NCBI GenBank assembly: GCA_031286585.1
Contig: JAITUC010000031.1
Coordinates: 1-64,000 of the forward strand
Source: Delftia acidovorans
GTDB taxonomy: Bacteria > Pseudomonadota > Gammaproteobacteria > Burkholderiales > Burkholderiaceae_C
Direction of reading: 5' to 3'
DNA length: 64,000 nucleotides
Shown here: positions 19,455 through 26,073 of the stretch, piece by piece
Position numbering within the stretch: position 1 is the stretch's first letter
Layout: every line of letters begins with the position of its first letter
The notes under the pieces: model-generated
Told to the model about the DNA's origin: nothing
Database searches by the model: none
What the model saw: only the letters and a program-made list of their open reading frames with translations
Translations under genes and position numbers: made by a program

Positions 19455-20141
19455 TCAACCCACGCCCAACTGCTCCAGCGTGATGCACGCCAGCCACCTG
19501 CATCCATCCAATGGCCAGGCGGCGTCATCCGAGATGCAGCGCCCGGTGGCATCCATCTGGATGCGGGTGACGTGGCGGTTGGCCCCGGGCCTGGATCGGC
19601 GGGCGGGCATGGCCAGCAGGGCTTTGGGCAGCGGCTGCGCTGGGGGATGGGGCTCAAGGCGCGTGAGATTTTTTGCAGAGCGCAGGCGCAGCGGTGATCG
19701 CTCCATGCCGATCAACCAGGTCCAGAAGAGCGCCGGGTGGCGAAATCTGTGACCTGGCATTTCCAGCAGCAGCATGGCGCTGCCGCCCCGCTGCATGGCT
19801 TGGGCACAACGCAGCGGTGCGAGGGCGGGGAAATTCTCAAGCTGCGCTCTCCAGCCGGGCAGCAGCAAGGCCAGAACCTGCGCCAGCTCTTGCGGGCCGG
19901 GCTGTGGTGTCAACTGCAGGGGCAATTGCACCTGCAGCCATGCCCGTTGCCGCAGCACGGCAGCGCATCGCCGTGCGCACCACCAGGCGCCCTGCGGATC
20001 GGGCAGGCACTGTGCATCGGGAACCGTGGGCAGGGTGGCCCAGCGCGTCTTGCGCGTCTGTGTGCCCACCTCGTAGCGCCATTGCGTATCGAAGCGCAGG
20101 CCGGGAATGAAGGTGTGAATGGGAGACCTGGGCATGTGCAT
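19455..20141 (-). CDS. Paralog B, unrecognised protein family
   Basis: A 228-residue protein of a family present in five copies here; I do not recognise it. Shared landmarks in order: FIPGLRFDTQWRY near the N-terminus, DPQGAWWCARRCAAVL (about residues 45-60), FWTWLIGME in the middle, and a C-terminal block KALLAMP...RIQMDATGRC...CRWLACITLE. No signal peptide or membrane helix is evident, so it is probably cytosolic. It starts 22 bases after paralog C and appears to be the last intact gene of a cro-D-C-B transcript. The start was set at the ATG that aligns with the other members; upstream frame is overlap with paralog C. It is the most divergent member towards its C-terminus. Confidence 0.7.
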   Translation of the reverse strand: MHMPRSPIHTFIPGLRFDTQWRYEVGTQTRKTRWATLPTVPDAQCLPDPQGAWWCARRCAAVLRQRAWLQVQLPLQLTPQPGPQELAQVLALLLPGWRAQLENFPALAPLRCAQAMQRGGSAMLLLEMPGHRFRHPALFWTWLIGMERSPLRLRSAKNLTRLEPHPPAQPLPKALLAMPARRSRPGANRHVTRIQMDATGRCISDDAAWPLDGCRWLACITLEQLGVG

Positions 20142-20163
20142 TGCGGCTGCAGAGTCGCCACCG

Positions 20164-20907
20164 TCAGTCCGGTGCGGGCCTGGCTGCGAGCGTGACCGTG
20201 CCAAGCCACTGGCAGGGGAGCCACGGGCCGTCCGCACCGTGCAGGTGGCAGGTCCCGTCGGCTTGCACCTGGATCCGGGTGGCGTACCCGCTGGACCAGG
20301 GGAGGGTCGAGCCGAAGGGCAGGGCAAGCAGTGCCTTGGGAGGGGCCATGGCCCGTGCCTGCGGTGATGGCAAAGTGTCGGCCTCAACGCAATCGTCGGT
20401 GCACGACAACGGCAGCTCCGGCTCGTACCCCACCACCCAGGCCCAGAAAATGCCGGGCTTGGGGCCCTCGCATTCCGGTGCCTCCAGCATCAGCAAGGCA
20501 CTGCCTTCCTGCTCGATCGCCTGGGCGCACAACAAGGGCGTCTGGGCGCATTCAGCAGGTGCCTGCACGTCCCAATCGGGCAGCAGCACATCAAGGATCT
20601 GCGCCAGCTCCTCCGGGCCGGGAAGCGGGGGCAGGAGACGAGGAAGCCGCAGGAACAGCCAGTGGTGCTGCTCCAGAACCACGATGCACCGGCGAACGCA
20701 CCACCAGGTGCCATAAGGGTCGGCCGGAGCGACGGGGTCGTAGGCCATCGGCAGTTGTGTCCAGCTGGTCTTGCCCGCTTCCGAACGCCTGAGGTACTGC
20801 CAGTCACCATCAAAGCACAGGCCGTCGATGAGGCGCTGGCCGGAACTGCTCGGCTCCAGCGGAATTTCCCGCTCGTACTGCTCTGGCGCGAGGTTGGACT
20901 GCTGCAT
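20164..20907 (-). CDS. Paralog C, unrecognised protein family
   Basis: A 247-residue member of the same family, with LCFDGDWQYL, DPYGTWWCVRRCIVVLE (about residues 64-80), IFWAWVVGYE and the C-terminal block ALLALPFGSTLPWSSGYA, RIQVQADGTC, CQWLGTVTL. It has an extra acidic insertion (CTDDCVEAD) in the middle and a longer N-terminus than its neighbours. No membrane or export signal is visible. It follows paralog D after a short spacer that carries three tandem 14-bp repeats and no clear ribosome binding site, so its translation may depend on coupling. Function unknown. Confidence 0.72.
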   Translation of the reverse strand: MQQSNLAPEQYEREIPLEPSSSGQRLIDGLCFDGDWQYLRRSEAGKTSWTQLPMAYDPVAPADPYGTWWCVRRCIVVLEQHHWLFLRLPRLLPPLPGPEELAQILDVLLPDWDVQAPAECAQTPLLCAQAIEQEGSALLMLEAPECEGPKPGIFWAWVVGYEPELPLSCTDDCVEADTLPSPQARAMAPPKALLALPFGSTLPWSSGYATRIQVQADGTCHLHGADGPWLPCQWLGTVTLAARPAPD

Positions 20908-20914
20908 TTTTTCG

Positions 20915-20956
20915 GGTCAGGAAAAGCCGGTCAGGAAAAGCCGGTCAGGAAAAGCC
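20915..20956. repeat. Three tandem 14-bp repeats at the paralog D-C junction
   Basis: GGTCAGGAAAAGCC occurs three times in direct succession. On the gene strand each unit begins with GGCTTTTCCTGA, the last codons and stop of paralog D, so the stop region of D is repeated into the spacer before paralog C. Slipped-strand expansion is the simple explanation. Confidence 0.85.
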
Positions 20957-21646
20957 GTCGTTCACGGCAATGCCGTTGCGTGGCTCCAGGGTGATGGTCG
21001 CCATGCAGCGGTATTGGCTCCCGCGCGCATCAATGCCATCCACGTCGCACAGCCCTTCGTCATCCACCGTCACCCTCAAGGCGTGGTTCCATGCCAGGGG
21101 CGATTGCGAGCCGAAGGGCCAGATCAGCAGGGCGCGAGGGCGGCCGGGCATCTCAAAGGCTGAAATACGCATGGCACGCCGCAATCTCTCGTGCATTTCC
21201 ACGCCGATCACCCAGGCCCAGTAAACGGCGTGCACGCCATCGCTCGAATCCTCGGCCTCCAGTTGCAGCAAAGAGCAGCCACCGGCAAGCAGCGCATCGG
21301 TGCTGCGCAGCAGCGGCGCCCGTGGCCAGGGCTCGTCGAGCACCTTCACGTTCCAGTTCACAAGCATTGCGCTCAGGGCCTGTGCCACATCGCCGCATTC
21401 AGGCTGCGCAGGCAGGCCCGGTGGCAGGCGCACGGACCGCCAGGGCCTGCGATTGAGCACCGCAACGCACTGGCGCACGCACCACCAGGCCCGCTGTGGA
21501 TCTGTGGCAGCCATGCCGCCTGCCCGGATTGCCGGCAGCTGCGCCCAATAGGTTCGGCCTGAATGCATGCGCGCGGTATAGGTCCACAGTCCGTCAAAGC
21601 GAAGCCCTGGGGTGAAGCGGTGGGTGAGGTGCGCCTTCTCAGCCAT
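20945..21646 (-). CDS. Paralog D, unrecognised protein family
   Basis: A 233-residue family member with FTPGLRFDGLWTY (about residues 11-23), DPQRAWWCVRQCVAVL, VYWAWVIGVEMHE, ALLIWPFGSQSPLAWNHA, DDEGLCDVDGIDARG and YRCMATITLE. The ATG is nested in the end of the Cro-like gene: the two overlap by 8 bases (ATGGCTGA), which implies translational coupling. It is thus the first paralog expressed from the operator-controlled promoter upstream of cro. No transmembrane or export signal is visible. The DGxCDVDGIDxxGxxxRC pattern near the C-terminus is the best conserved part of the family. Function unknown. Confidence 0.75.
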   Translation of the reverse strand: MAEKAHLTHRFTPGLRFDGLWTYTARMHSGRTYWAQLPAIRAGGMAATDPQRAWWCVRQCVAVLNRRPWRSVRLPPGLPAQPECGDVAQALSAMLVNWNVKVLDEPWPRAPLLRSTDALLAGGCSLLQLEAEDSSDGVHAVYWAWVIGVEMHERLRRAMRISAFEMPGRPRALLIWPFGSQSPLAWNHALRVTVDDEGLCDVDGIDARGSQYRCMATITLEPRNGIAVNDGFS

Positions 21647-21872
21647 GTGGGGCCTTGTCGGGCTGGGCGGTGGGCCTGATGCCGCGCGGAGTCTTGATGC
21701 CGCAGCGCTTGCCGATGCGCATGAGCGCAAGGCCCAGCGAGGTGCGCGGCTCCCTGGTCTTGCCCAATGCGAGGTCAGAAATCGTGGCTTGACCGCAGCC
21801 CACTTCGCGGGCGATCTGGCTTTGACTGACACCCTGCGCTGCAATTTTGGCGAGGTAGTCTTTCCATTCCAT
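21639..21872 (-). CDS. Small Cro-like HTH protein
   Basis: A 77-residue protein consisting mainly of an XRE/Cro helix-turn-helix (SQSQIAREVGCGQATIS at about residues 16-32, then a conserved LALGKTREP). Its length and its position, divergent from an S24 repressor and first in a transcript, fit a Cro-type antagonist in a phage-like switch. Its stop overlaps the start of paralog D. A near-consensus promoter (TTGTAT, 17 bases, TAGTAT) lies just upstream, with an inverted repeat in the spacer. Confidence 0.8.
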   Translation of the reverse strand: MEWKDYLAKIAAQGVSQSQIAREVGCGQATISDLALGKTREPRTSLGLALMRIGKRCGIKTPRGIRPTAQPDKAPHG

Positions 21873-21945
21873 AGCGTCATACTATCGAAAAGTCGATTTT
21901 TATACAATCGGAGTTGAAGTATCGGTTTTCCGTAAGCTACGGAGC
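21873..21945. promoter_or_regulatory. Divergent cro / repressor control region
   Basis: For the minus-strand transcript, -35 TTGTAT (complement of 21902-21907) and -10 TAGTAT (complement of 21879-21884) are 17 bases apart. The spacer contains the inverted repeat ATCGA-AAAG-TCGAT (21884-21897), an ideal position for repression. On the repressor side, TATACAAT (21901-21908) can serve as -10, and a second inverted repeat TCCGTA-AGC-TACGGA (21929-21943) lies just before the repressor ATG. The region is AT-rich compared with its surroundings. Binding by the adjacent repressor or Cro protein is inference. Confidence 0.6.
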
Positions 21946-22611
21946 ATGTCAACCGATTTCGGCCAACGCCTCAAAAGCGCTCGCAATCTCGCGGGCCTCA
22001 CCCAAATGCAGCTTGGCCGCCAGGCGGGCATGGGGCAATCGACCATTGCCGACCTTGAGAGAAGCGGAAGCGGCACCTCCAAGACCGCCACGCTCGCTTC
22101 GCTGTGTGGTGTCTCGGCGCTGTGGCTTGAGTGCGGCAAGGGCCCCATGTCGGCCGACGCCGCCGCGCTGCAGCACCAACTGCCCAAGGGCATGCGCCGC
22201 TATCCGCTGCTCGGCCTGCAGCAGGCCAGCGCCGGCAGCGCACGGGACGCGACGGGCGGCACCGATGACGGGACGGCCCTGGCCATCGAAGTCGCCAGCG
22301 ACAGCGCCTCGCCCCATGCGTTCTTCGTGCAACTGCAAGACAACTCCATGGCCCCGGAAATCCGCGAAGGGGACCGCGTGCTCATCGACCCCACCCTGCC
22401 GCCCCGGCCCGGGGACTGCGTGCTGGCCACCGACTCCCGGCAACAGGCCATCTTGCGCAAGTACCGGGTCCGTGGAATGGACAAGGCCGGCGCGGAAATC
22501 TTTGAACTGGTGCCGCTCAACGAAGACCATCCCACGCTGCGCAGCGACGAGCAGATGCTCCAACTGCGCGGCACCGGGGTGGAGCACCGCAGGCGGCTCC
22601 AGGCCCGGTAA
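21946..22611 (+). CDS. S24-family CI-like repressor 1
   Basis: A 221-residue repressor with an N-terminal XRE helix-turn-helix (LTQMQLGRQAGMGQSTIADLE, about residues 18-38, given here in parts LTQMQLGRQ and GQSTIADLE) and a C-terminal LexA/S24 peptidase domain. Catalytic residues are Ser134 in QDNSMAPEI and Lys172 in ILRKYRV, 38 apart as in LexA. An Ala96-Gly97 bond lies 37 residues before Ser134, the expected self-cleavage spacing, so RecA-stimulated cleavage after DNA damage is plausible. It is divergent from the cro-D-C-B transcript and should repress it. No other phage genes are nearby. Confidence 0.85.
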   Translation: MSTDFGQRLKSARNLAGLTQMQLGRQAGMGQSTIADLERSGSGTSKTATLASLCGVSALWLECGKGPMSADAAALQHQLPKGMRRYPLLGLQQASAGSARDATGGTDDGTALAIEVASDSASPHAFFVQLQDNSMAPEIREGDRVLIDPTLPPRPGDCVLATDSRQQAILRKYRVRGMDKAGAEIFELVPLNEDHPTLRSDEQMLQLRGTGVEHRRRLQAR

Positions 22612-22746
22612 AAGACCGGCAACACTGCGCCCGCACCGGGCTTTGACCCTGGCCTTGCTCGGCCGGGTACAACGCCCCTGGTGCATCCCCTGGGGATGGT
22701 GGGTGGATGGCATGCGCATGTGCGAGTCTCCCGGCTCAGGCCAGCG

Positions 22747-23445
22747 TCAGCACAGTGCGTGCCCCGTCAATGGCCCTGCATTGCCGCGTTGCGCGGGCGA
22801 CAGCGTGATCGCGGCCAGGCAGCGGCACTCGCGCCACTGCCCGTCAATGCCATCCACTTCGCAATGCCCGTCGCGGTTCATCTGCACCCGTGCCGCATAG
22901 CCGCAGGCCCAGGGCATGCTCCAGCCAAAGGGAATGGTCAGCAGCGCGGCAGGGCGGGGCGCGCGGCTTGCCTGCCCTGGCTTCACCGGCGCGGGCAGCG
23001 TTCTCTGGTGCATCTCCACGCCAATCACCCAGGCCCAGAACGTGCTCTGCGGGCGCTGGTGCAGCGCCTCTGACTGCAGTTGCAGCACGGCCCCGCCCCC
23101 TGCCAGCAGCGCCCGGGTGCAGGACTGCAGCGGCCTGTGCCCGGCACCGCCGCAGAGCTCCACCTGCCAGCGCGGCATCAGTGCGTTCAGGGCCAGCGCC
23201 ACATAATCCGGCCCCGGCCGCAAGGGCATGTCTGGCGGCAGATCCACCGCCGGCCACATCTCCCGCCGCAGCACGGCAGCGCAGCGCCGCACGCACCACC
23301 AGGCGCCATGCGGATCGGCCCTGCCCGCATCCGGCTGCCCCAGTGGCAGCCGCGACCAACATGCCTGGCCCGATGGGGCGCGGGCGGCGTACTTCCAGCG
23401 TGCGGCGAAGCGCAGGCCGGGGGTGAAGTGGTGGGTGATGTGCAT
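22747..23445 (-). CDS. Paralog E, unrecognised protein family
   Basis: A 232-residue member and the intact relative of fragment A: HFTPGLRFAARWKY at the N-terminus, DPHGAWWCVRRCAAVLR (about residues 43-59), STFWAWVIGVEMHQR, IPFGWSMPWACGYAARVQ and DGHCEVDGIDGQWRECR. It is divergent from S24 repressor 2, repeating the repressor/paralog arrangement seen at 21639-22611 but without a Cro-like gene between. The ATG at 23445 aligns with other members; a TTG seven codons upstream is less likely. It converges with repressor 1. Function unknown. Confidence 0.75.
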   Translation of the reverse strand: MHITHHFTPGLRFAARWKYAARAPSGQACWSRLPLGQPDAGRADPHGAWWCVRRCAAVLRREMWPAVDLPPDMPLRPGPDYVALALNALMPRWQVELCGGAGHRPLQSCTRALLAGGGAVLQLQSEALHQRPQSTFWAWVIGVEMHQRTLPAPVKPGQASRAPRPAALLTIPFGWSMPWACGYAARVQMNRDGHCEVDGIDGQWRECRCLAAITLSPAQRGNAGPLTGHALC

Positions 23446-23567
23446 GGATTCCAAAGTTGCGGTCAATCGAGATGGCTGATGAATTGGTAGATTCCTTAAA
23501 TTAATACAGCAATGCTTTATTAAATCAAGTATTGGTTTGTATCAATTGTTAAAAGCAGAATCCAGCA
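23446..23567. promoter_or_regulatory. Divergent paralog E / repressor 2 control region
   Basis: This 122-base spacer is markedly AT-rich compared with the flanking genes. It contains ATTAAATCAAGTATT and TTTGTATCAATTG, with a direct repeat of ATCAA (in AAATCAAGTATTGG and TGTATCAATTG) and an ATTG...CAAT symmetry at about 23533-23548. These are candidate binding sites of repressor 2. No clear consensus promoter could be fixed. Confidence 0.4.
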
Positions 23568-24218
23568 ATGCTTGAGAAAACAGCGAAGCTGATGCGGGTC
23601 AGACTGGAGGCCGCGTTCGCCCGGTGGCAGCCTGTGGATGGCAAGAAAACCAAAAAACGCCTCGCCGAGCTGTGCGAGAAAGAGTTGGGCGTCAAGTGCA
23701 CTCCCCAAGGCGTCAATGGCTGGTTCAAGACGGGCCGCATGGACAAGATGTGGCTTCCCGTGGTCGGAAGAATCCTGAACGTAGACCTGCTTTTGGACGT
23801 TGATGTTTCCGCAGATGGCGCAGTCTCGGCCGTGGGGCGCGCCTATCCTCTGAGCTTCACGGGCGCCTCCCGGCGCCGGAAGATTCGCCTCGTGGAGTTC
23901 GGGGACGACAGTCCCTCACAGGGGGCTTTCTTCCTTCAACTCGATGGCGACTCCATGTCCCCCGAGTTTCGCGAAGGTGACCGTGTGCTGATCGACCCTG
24001 ACATCACGCCGCAGCCCGGCGACTATGTAGCCGCCAAGACCGGAAAGAATGAAACCCTGTTTCGCAAGTACCGGCTGCTCGGCCACGATGAAAGTGGCGA
24101 GGAGATTTTTGAGTTGATGCCGCTCAACCAGGACCATCCCGTTATGCGCAGTGACAACTACGGGCTTTCCGTGATCGGAACCATGCTGGAGTTGCGGCGG
24201 AAGTTTCCGCGACCTTGA
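23568..24218 (+). CDS. S24-family repressor 2
   Basis: A 216-residue protein with a C-terminal S24/LexA peptidase domain closely related to that of repressor 1 (shared FREGDRVLIDP, RKYR and FELMPLNQDHP). Ser129 in GDSMSPEF and Lys167 in FRKYRL are 38 apart. The N-terminus differs: a basic region KKTKKRLAELC and VKCTPQGVNGWFKTGR form a helix-turn-helix of the type found in lambda-like CI proteins. The expected cleavage bond is Val89-Gly90 rather than Ala-Gly, so self-cleavage may be weak or absent. It is divergent from paralog E and probably controls it. Confidence 0.82.
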   Translation: MLEKTAKLMRVRLEAAFARWQPVDGKKTKKRLAELCEKELGVKCTPQGVNGWFKTGRMDKMWLPVVGRILNVDLLLDVDVSADGAVSAVGRAYPLSFTGASRRRKIRLVEFGDDSPSQGAFFLQLDGDSMSPEFREGDRVLIDPDITPQPGDYVAAKTGKNETLFRKYRLLGHDESGEEIFELMPLNQDHPVMRSDNYGLSVIGTMLELRRKFPRP

Positions 24219-24655
24219 CCCTAGGATCTGCCAGTATGCGCAGCTCCGTGAACGCCGCCTTGGAAAGCAATGCGACACGGAGCATCTCCTCCGGACTGGT
24301 CAACCGGCTTGGCTGGTGGTCCAGCTTCTGGCCTGATATCTACCCATTTGGTGATGCTCATCTGTTGCCTGCAGGTGTCGGCTTTGCAGCGATTGCTGCC
24401 ACTCATGCCTGCATCCTCAGTTTCGATCACAGCCGCATAGTGGTCATCCAATCACCAAAGCCGCCAGCGCCTCGCTATCGTGGCGCATAGCTTAGAGCGA
24501 TGCGTACGCGAATGGGCCGCGTAGTGAAATAGGCACTATCGCCACCATGCAGGCGGCGATAGTGTCCTAGATGGGAATTAATGTTCGGCCGCTCATGTAT
24601 GAATCATACGCCCCCATCTATTGCCGCTGATAGCAACTTGTGACCAGTGCGTGCC
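24219..24655. other. Gap of 437 bases with one long hairpin
   Basis: No gene was recognised on either strand. Open frames of 76-91 codons exist in 24215-24490 but lack ribosome binding sites, and their translations show no recognisable motif. A perfect 10-bp inverted repeat CACTATCGCC/GGCGATAGTG (24534-24543 and 24555-24564) is present without a T run. This may be decayed DNA between the repressor module and the small ORFs that follow. Confidence 0.4.
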
Positions 24656-24784
24656 TCACTTCTTTTTAGGTACTGCAGGCTTCAAAGCAGGATTATTTCC
24701 AGGAGTCTCTTTGTTGTCACGACGACGCTGGTCAGGCTTGCCCGTCGATTTTGCAATCGGTTTTGGTCCCGGCTTAAGGTTCAT
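24656..24784 (-). CDS. 42-residue basic protein
   Basis: A very short ORF with a strong ribosome binding site (AAGGAG, 8 bases before the ATG) encodes MNLKPGPKPIAKSTG... and ends PAVPKKK. It is rich in Lys, Arg, Pro and Gly, has no hydrophobic segment and is probably disordered and nucleic-acid binding. Its ATG overlaps the stop of the upstream 53-codon ORF (ATGA), implying coupling. I do not recognise it. The ribosome binding site and coupling make expression likely despite the small size. Confidence 0.5.
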   Translation of the reverse strand: MNLKPGPKPIAKSTGKPDQRRRDNKETPGNNPALKPAVPKKK

Positions 24785-24942
24785 GAGGAATCTCCTTTAA
24801 ATAAGTGTTGTGCATAGTAGCTGTTACTTTTCTTCGGTGCAACTTCGCAAAGAAATTTGCCAAATTTTTGTTGGCACACATCCAACAAAGACTGATCAGC
24901 CCCAATGCCTTCCATAGGCTTTTTCTGAGAAAACATTATCAT
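24781..24942 (-). CDS. 53-residue ORF upstream of the 42-residue gene
   Basis: The frame starts MIMFSQKKPMEG, continues DQSLLDVCQQKFGKFLCEV and ends FKGDSS. GAGGT lies 8 bases before the ATG and is a fair ribosome binding site. Its stop overlaps the next ATG as ATGA. The composition looks protein-like but no family is recognised. Because a different frame over the same DNA (24896-25072) also reads like protein, this could instead be the tail of a frameshifted gene. Confidence 0.35.
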   Translation of the reverse strand: MIMFSQKKPMEGIGADQSLLDVCQQKFGKFLCEVAPKKSNSYYAQHLFKGDSS

Positions 24943-25072
24943 CTTTCGCTACCTCATCGATACGACCATTTGGCCAAGTGCGCACCATCAGCACCTCGCG
25001 TCCCCAGTCGATGCCCTGAAGTGCAGTCAGGATTGCGGCTGTTGCTACACCACTAGGGATACCCCTATTCAA
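24896..25072 (-). pseudogene. 58-codon protein-like frame, probable gene fragment
   Basis: A frame with no ATG at its beginning (only TTG at 25072) reads GIPSGVATAAILTALQG, IDWGREVLMVRTWPNG and RIDEVAKDDNVFSEKAYG before a stop. The balanced composition suggests true coding sequence, now truncated or frameshifted into the overlapping 53-codon frame. No family was recognised. Confidence 0.3.
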
Positions 25073-25180
25073 ATTTTAAGAAGTGCACTTACCCTTTGCA
25101 GCAACACTGGCTCAAAAATCTGGGAGTAAGCCTCCCTGTATTTCGCAGCATTAAGGCCAAACCACTTGACAGGAGAAGAC

Positions 25181-25498
25181 ATGAGCAAGCCCGTAATGTC
25201 AGTCACAACTGCAGATGTAAAAATTCTCAAATCCAATCCACCTCAATACGTCATCGAAGCTGCCGGATCAGTATCCACATCCGGTTGGACAAATGCTCGA
25301 CTTGAACCAAGGTATTACATCAATTTCCCAGAAGATGGGATACAGGATCTTGATTTCGTTGCTGACCCTCCAAAGGGCATGGCACTCATGGTTGTCACGC
25401 CAATCGTCGCTAGCCCAATGGAGTGGAGTGATCCGCCAGCGTACGTAAAGGGCATTCGCATCCACGCTCAGTCCAACGAAATTACAAAAATGTTCTAA
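25181..25498 (+). CDS. Conserved-looking 105-residue hypothetical protein
   Basis: The ATG is preceded by AGGAG at 8-9 bases. The protein (MSKPVMSVTTADVKI...) has a beta-rich pattern with PQYVIEAAGSV, TSGWTNARLEPRYYINFP, DGIQDLDFVADPPKG and a charged end, and no membrane segment. The motif AAGSVxTSGWTNxxLxPxxY followed by PxDGIxDxDFxA is familiar from small uncharacterised proteobacterial proteins, but no function is known to me. It stands alone between the small minus-strand ORFs and the SPARSA locus. Confidence 0.6.
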   Translation: MSKPVMSVTTADVKILKSNPPQYVIEAAGSVSTSGWTNARLEPRYYINFPEDGIQDLDFVADPPKGMALMVVTPIVASPMEWSDPPAYVKGIRIHAQSNEITKMF

Positions 25499-26073
25499 AC
25501 CGTAGAGGCAAGAGATTGCCCATACGCCTCCGGGCATATCATCGGCGGGTACTTGGTGGTCACACATTCCGCATCAGCGCAACGACATCGGTCGCGTGCA
25601 GCCTAACAGCGCGGCCAATAGCCGAACCTTGCGGCAGTGGATCTCAGCGAGAATGGCTCGACTGTCGCAAGCTGACCCGTTGCAGACGTTTTTCCAGTAC
25701 CTGCCGGTGCCCACTTTGCAGCGATCGCCGTCGGTCGCGGATTACGGTGTGGCCGCAACTGTAGGGAGGCAGAAGCGGCCTTTGAGCTCCGAATGAAGCA
25801 AATCTCTTCAACATTCCCGTCTATTCAGAGTTGGTGAGCCATTGCAACAAGACCAAGACCTTCGTCCTCGAAAACACATATGCGACTGGTCGCCCTGAAT
25901 CCGTGGCGCTCCCAAAAAAGCGCGTGACTGCCCTTTTGTACTCGCGTGTGGCTAAGGAAACAGGAGTTGTTCCCACGCCTTGCATCGGTCATGTCAACCC
26001 AAAAAGCTGGCGTCGGACTTCGCTTGTGATACGTTACAAACAAGCAAGAAGAAGCGATCAAGAGGAGTTCTGG
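25499..26073. other. Gap of 575 bases upstream of the SPARSA genes
   Basis: No intact gene is seen. The first 330 bases contain only short frames without ribosome binding sites. On the minus strand at 25825-25992 there is a probable acetyltransferase remnant (separate entry). The promoter for the SIR2-APAZ gene should lie between about 25990 and 26060; the ribosome binding site AGGAG is at 26062-26066. Confidence 0.4.
25825..25992 (-). pseudogene. Possible GNAT acetyltransferase 3' remnant
   Basis: About 55 codons on the minus strand contain SHTRVQKGSHALFWERHGFRA, written here in parts as SHTRVQKG and ALFWERHGFRA, close to the usual end of GNAT acetyltransferases (TR...N..LF.RHGF). The acetyl-CoA-binding core is missing, so only a C-terminal fragment remains, apparently displaced by the SPARSA locus. 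The match is short and could be chance. Confidence 0.35.

Noticed and set aside
20915..20956. Short CRISPR-like repeats
   Set aside because: Only three 14-bp units in direct contact without spacers; no cas genes.
19069..24218. Intact prophage
   Set aside because: Repressor and Cro-like genes are present but no integrase, replication, terminase, capsid, tail or lysis genes follow.
24805..25056. 83-codon plus-strand frame
   Set aside because: No ribosome binding site and unlikely composition; the opposite strand carries better small ORFs.
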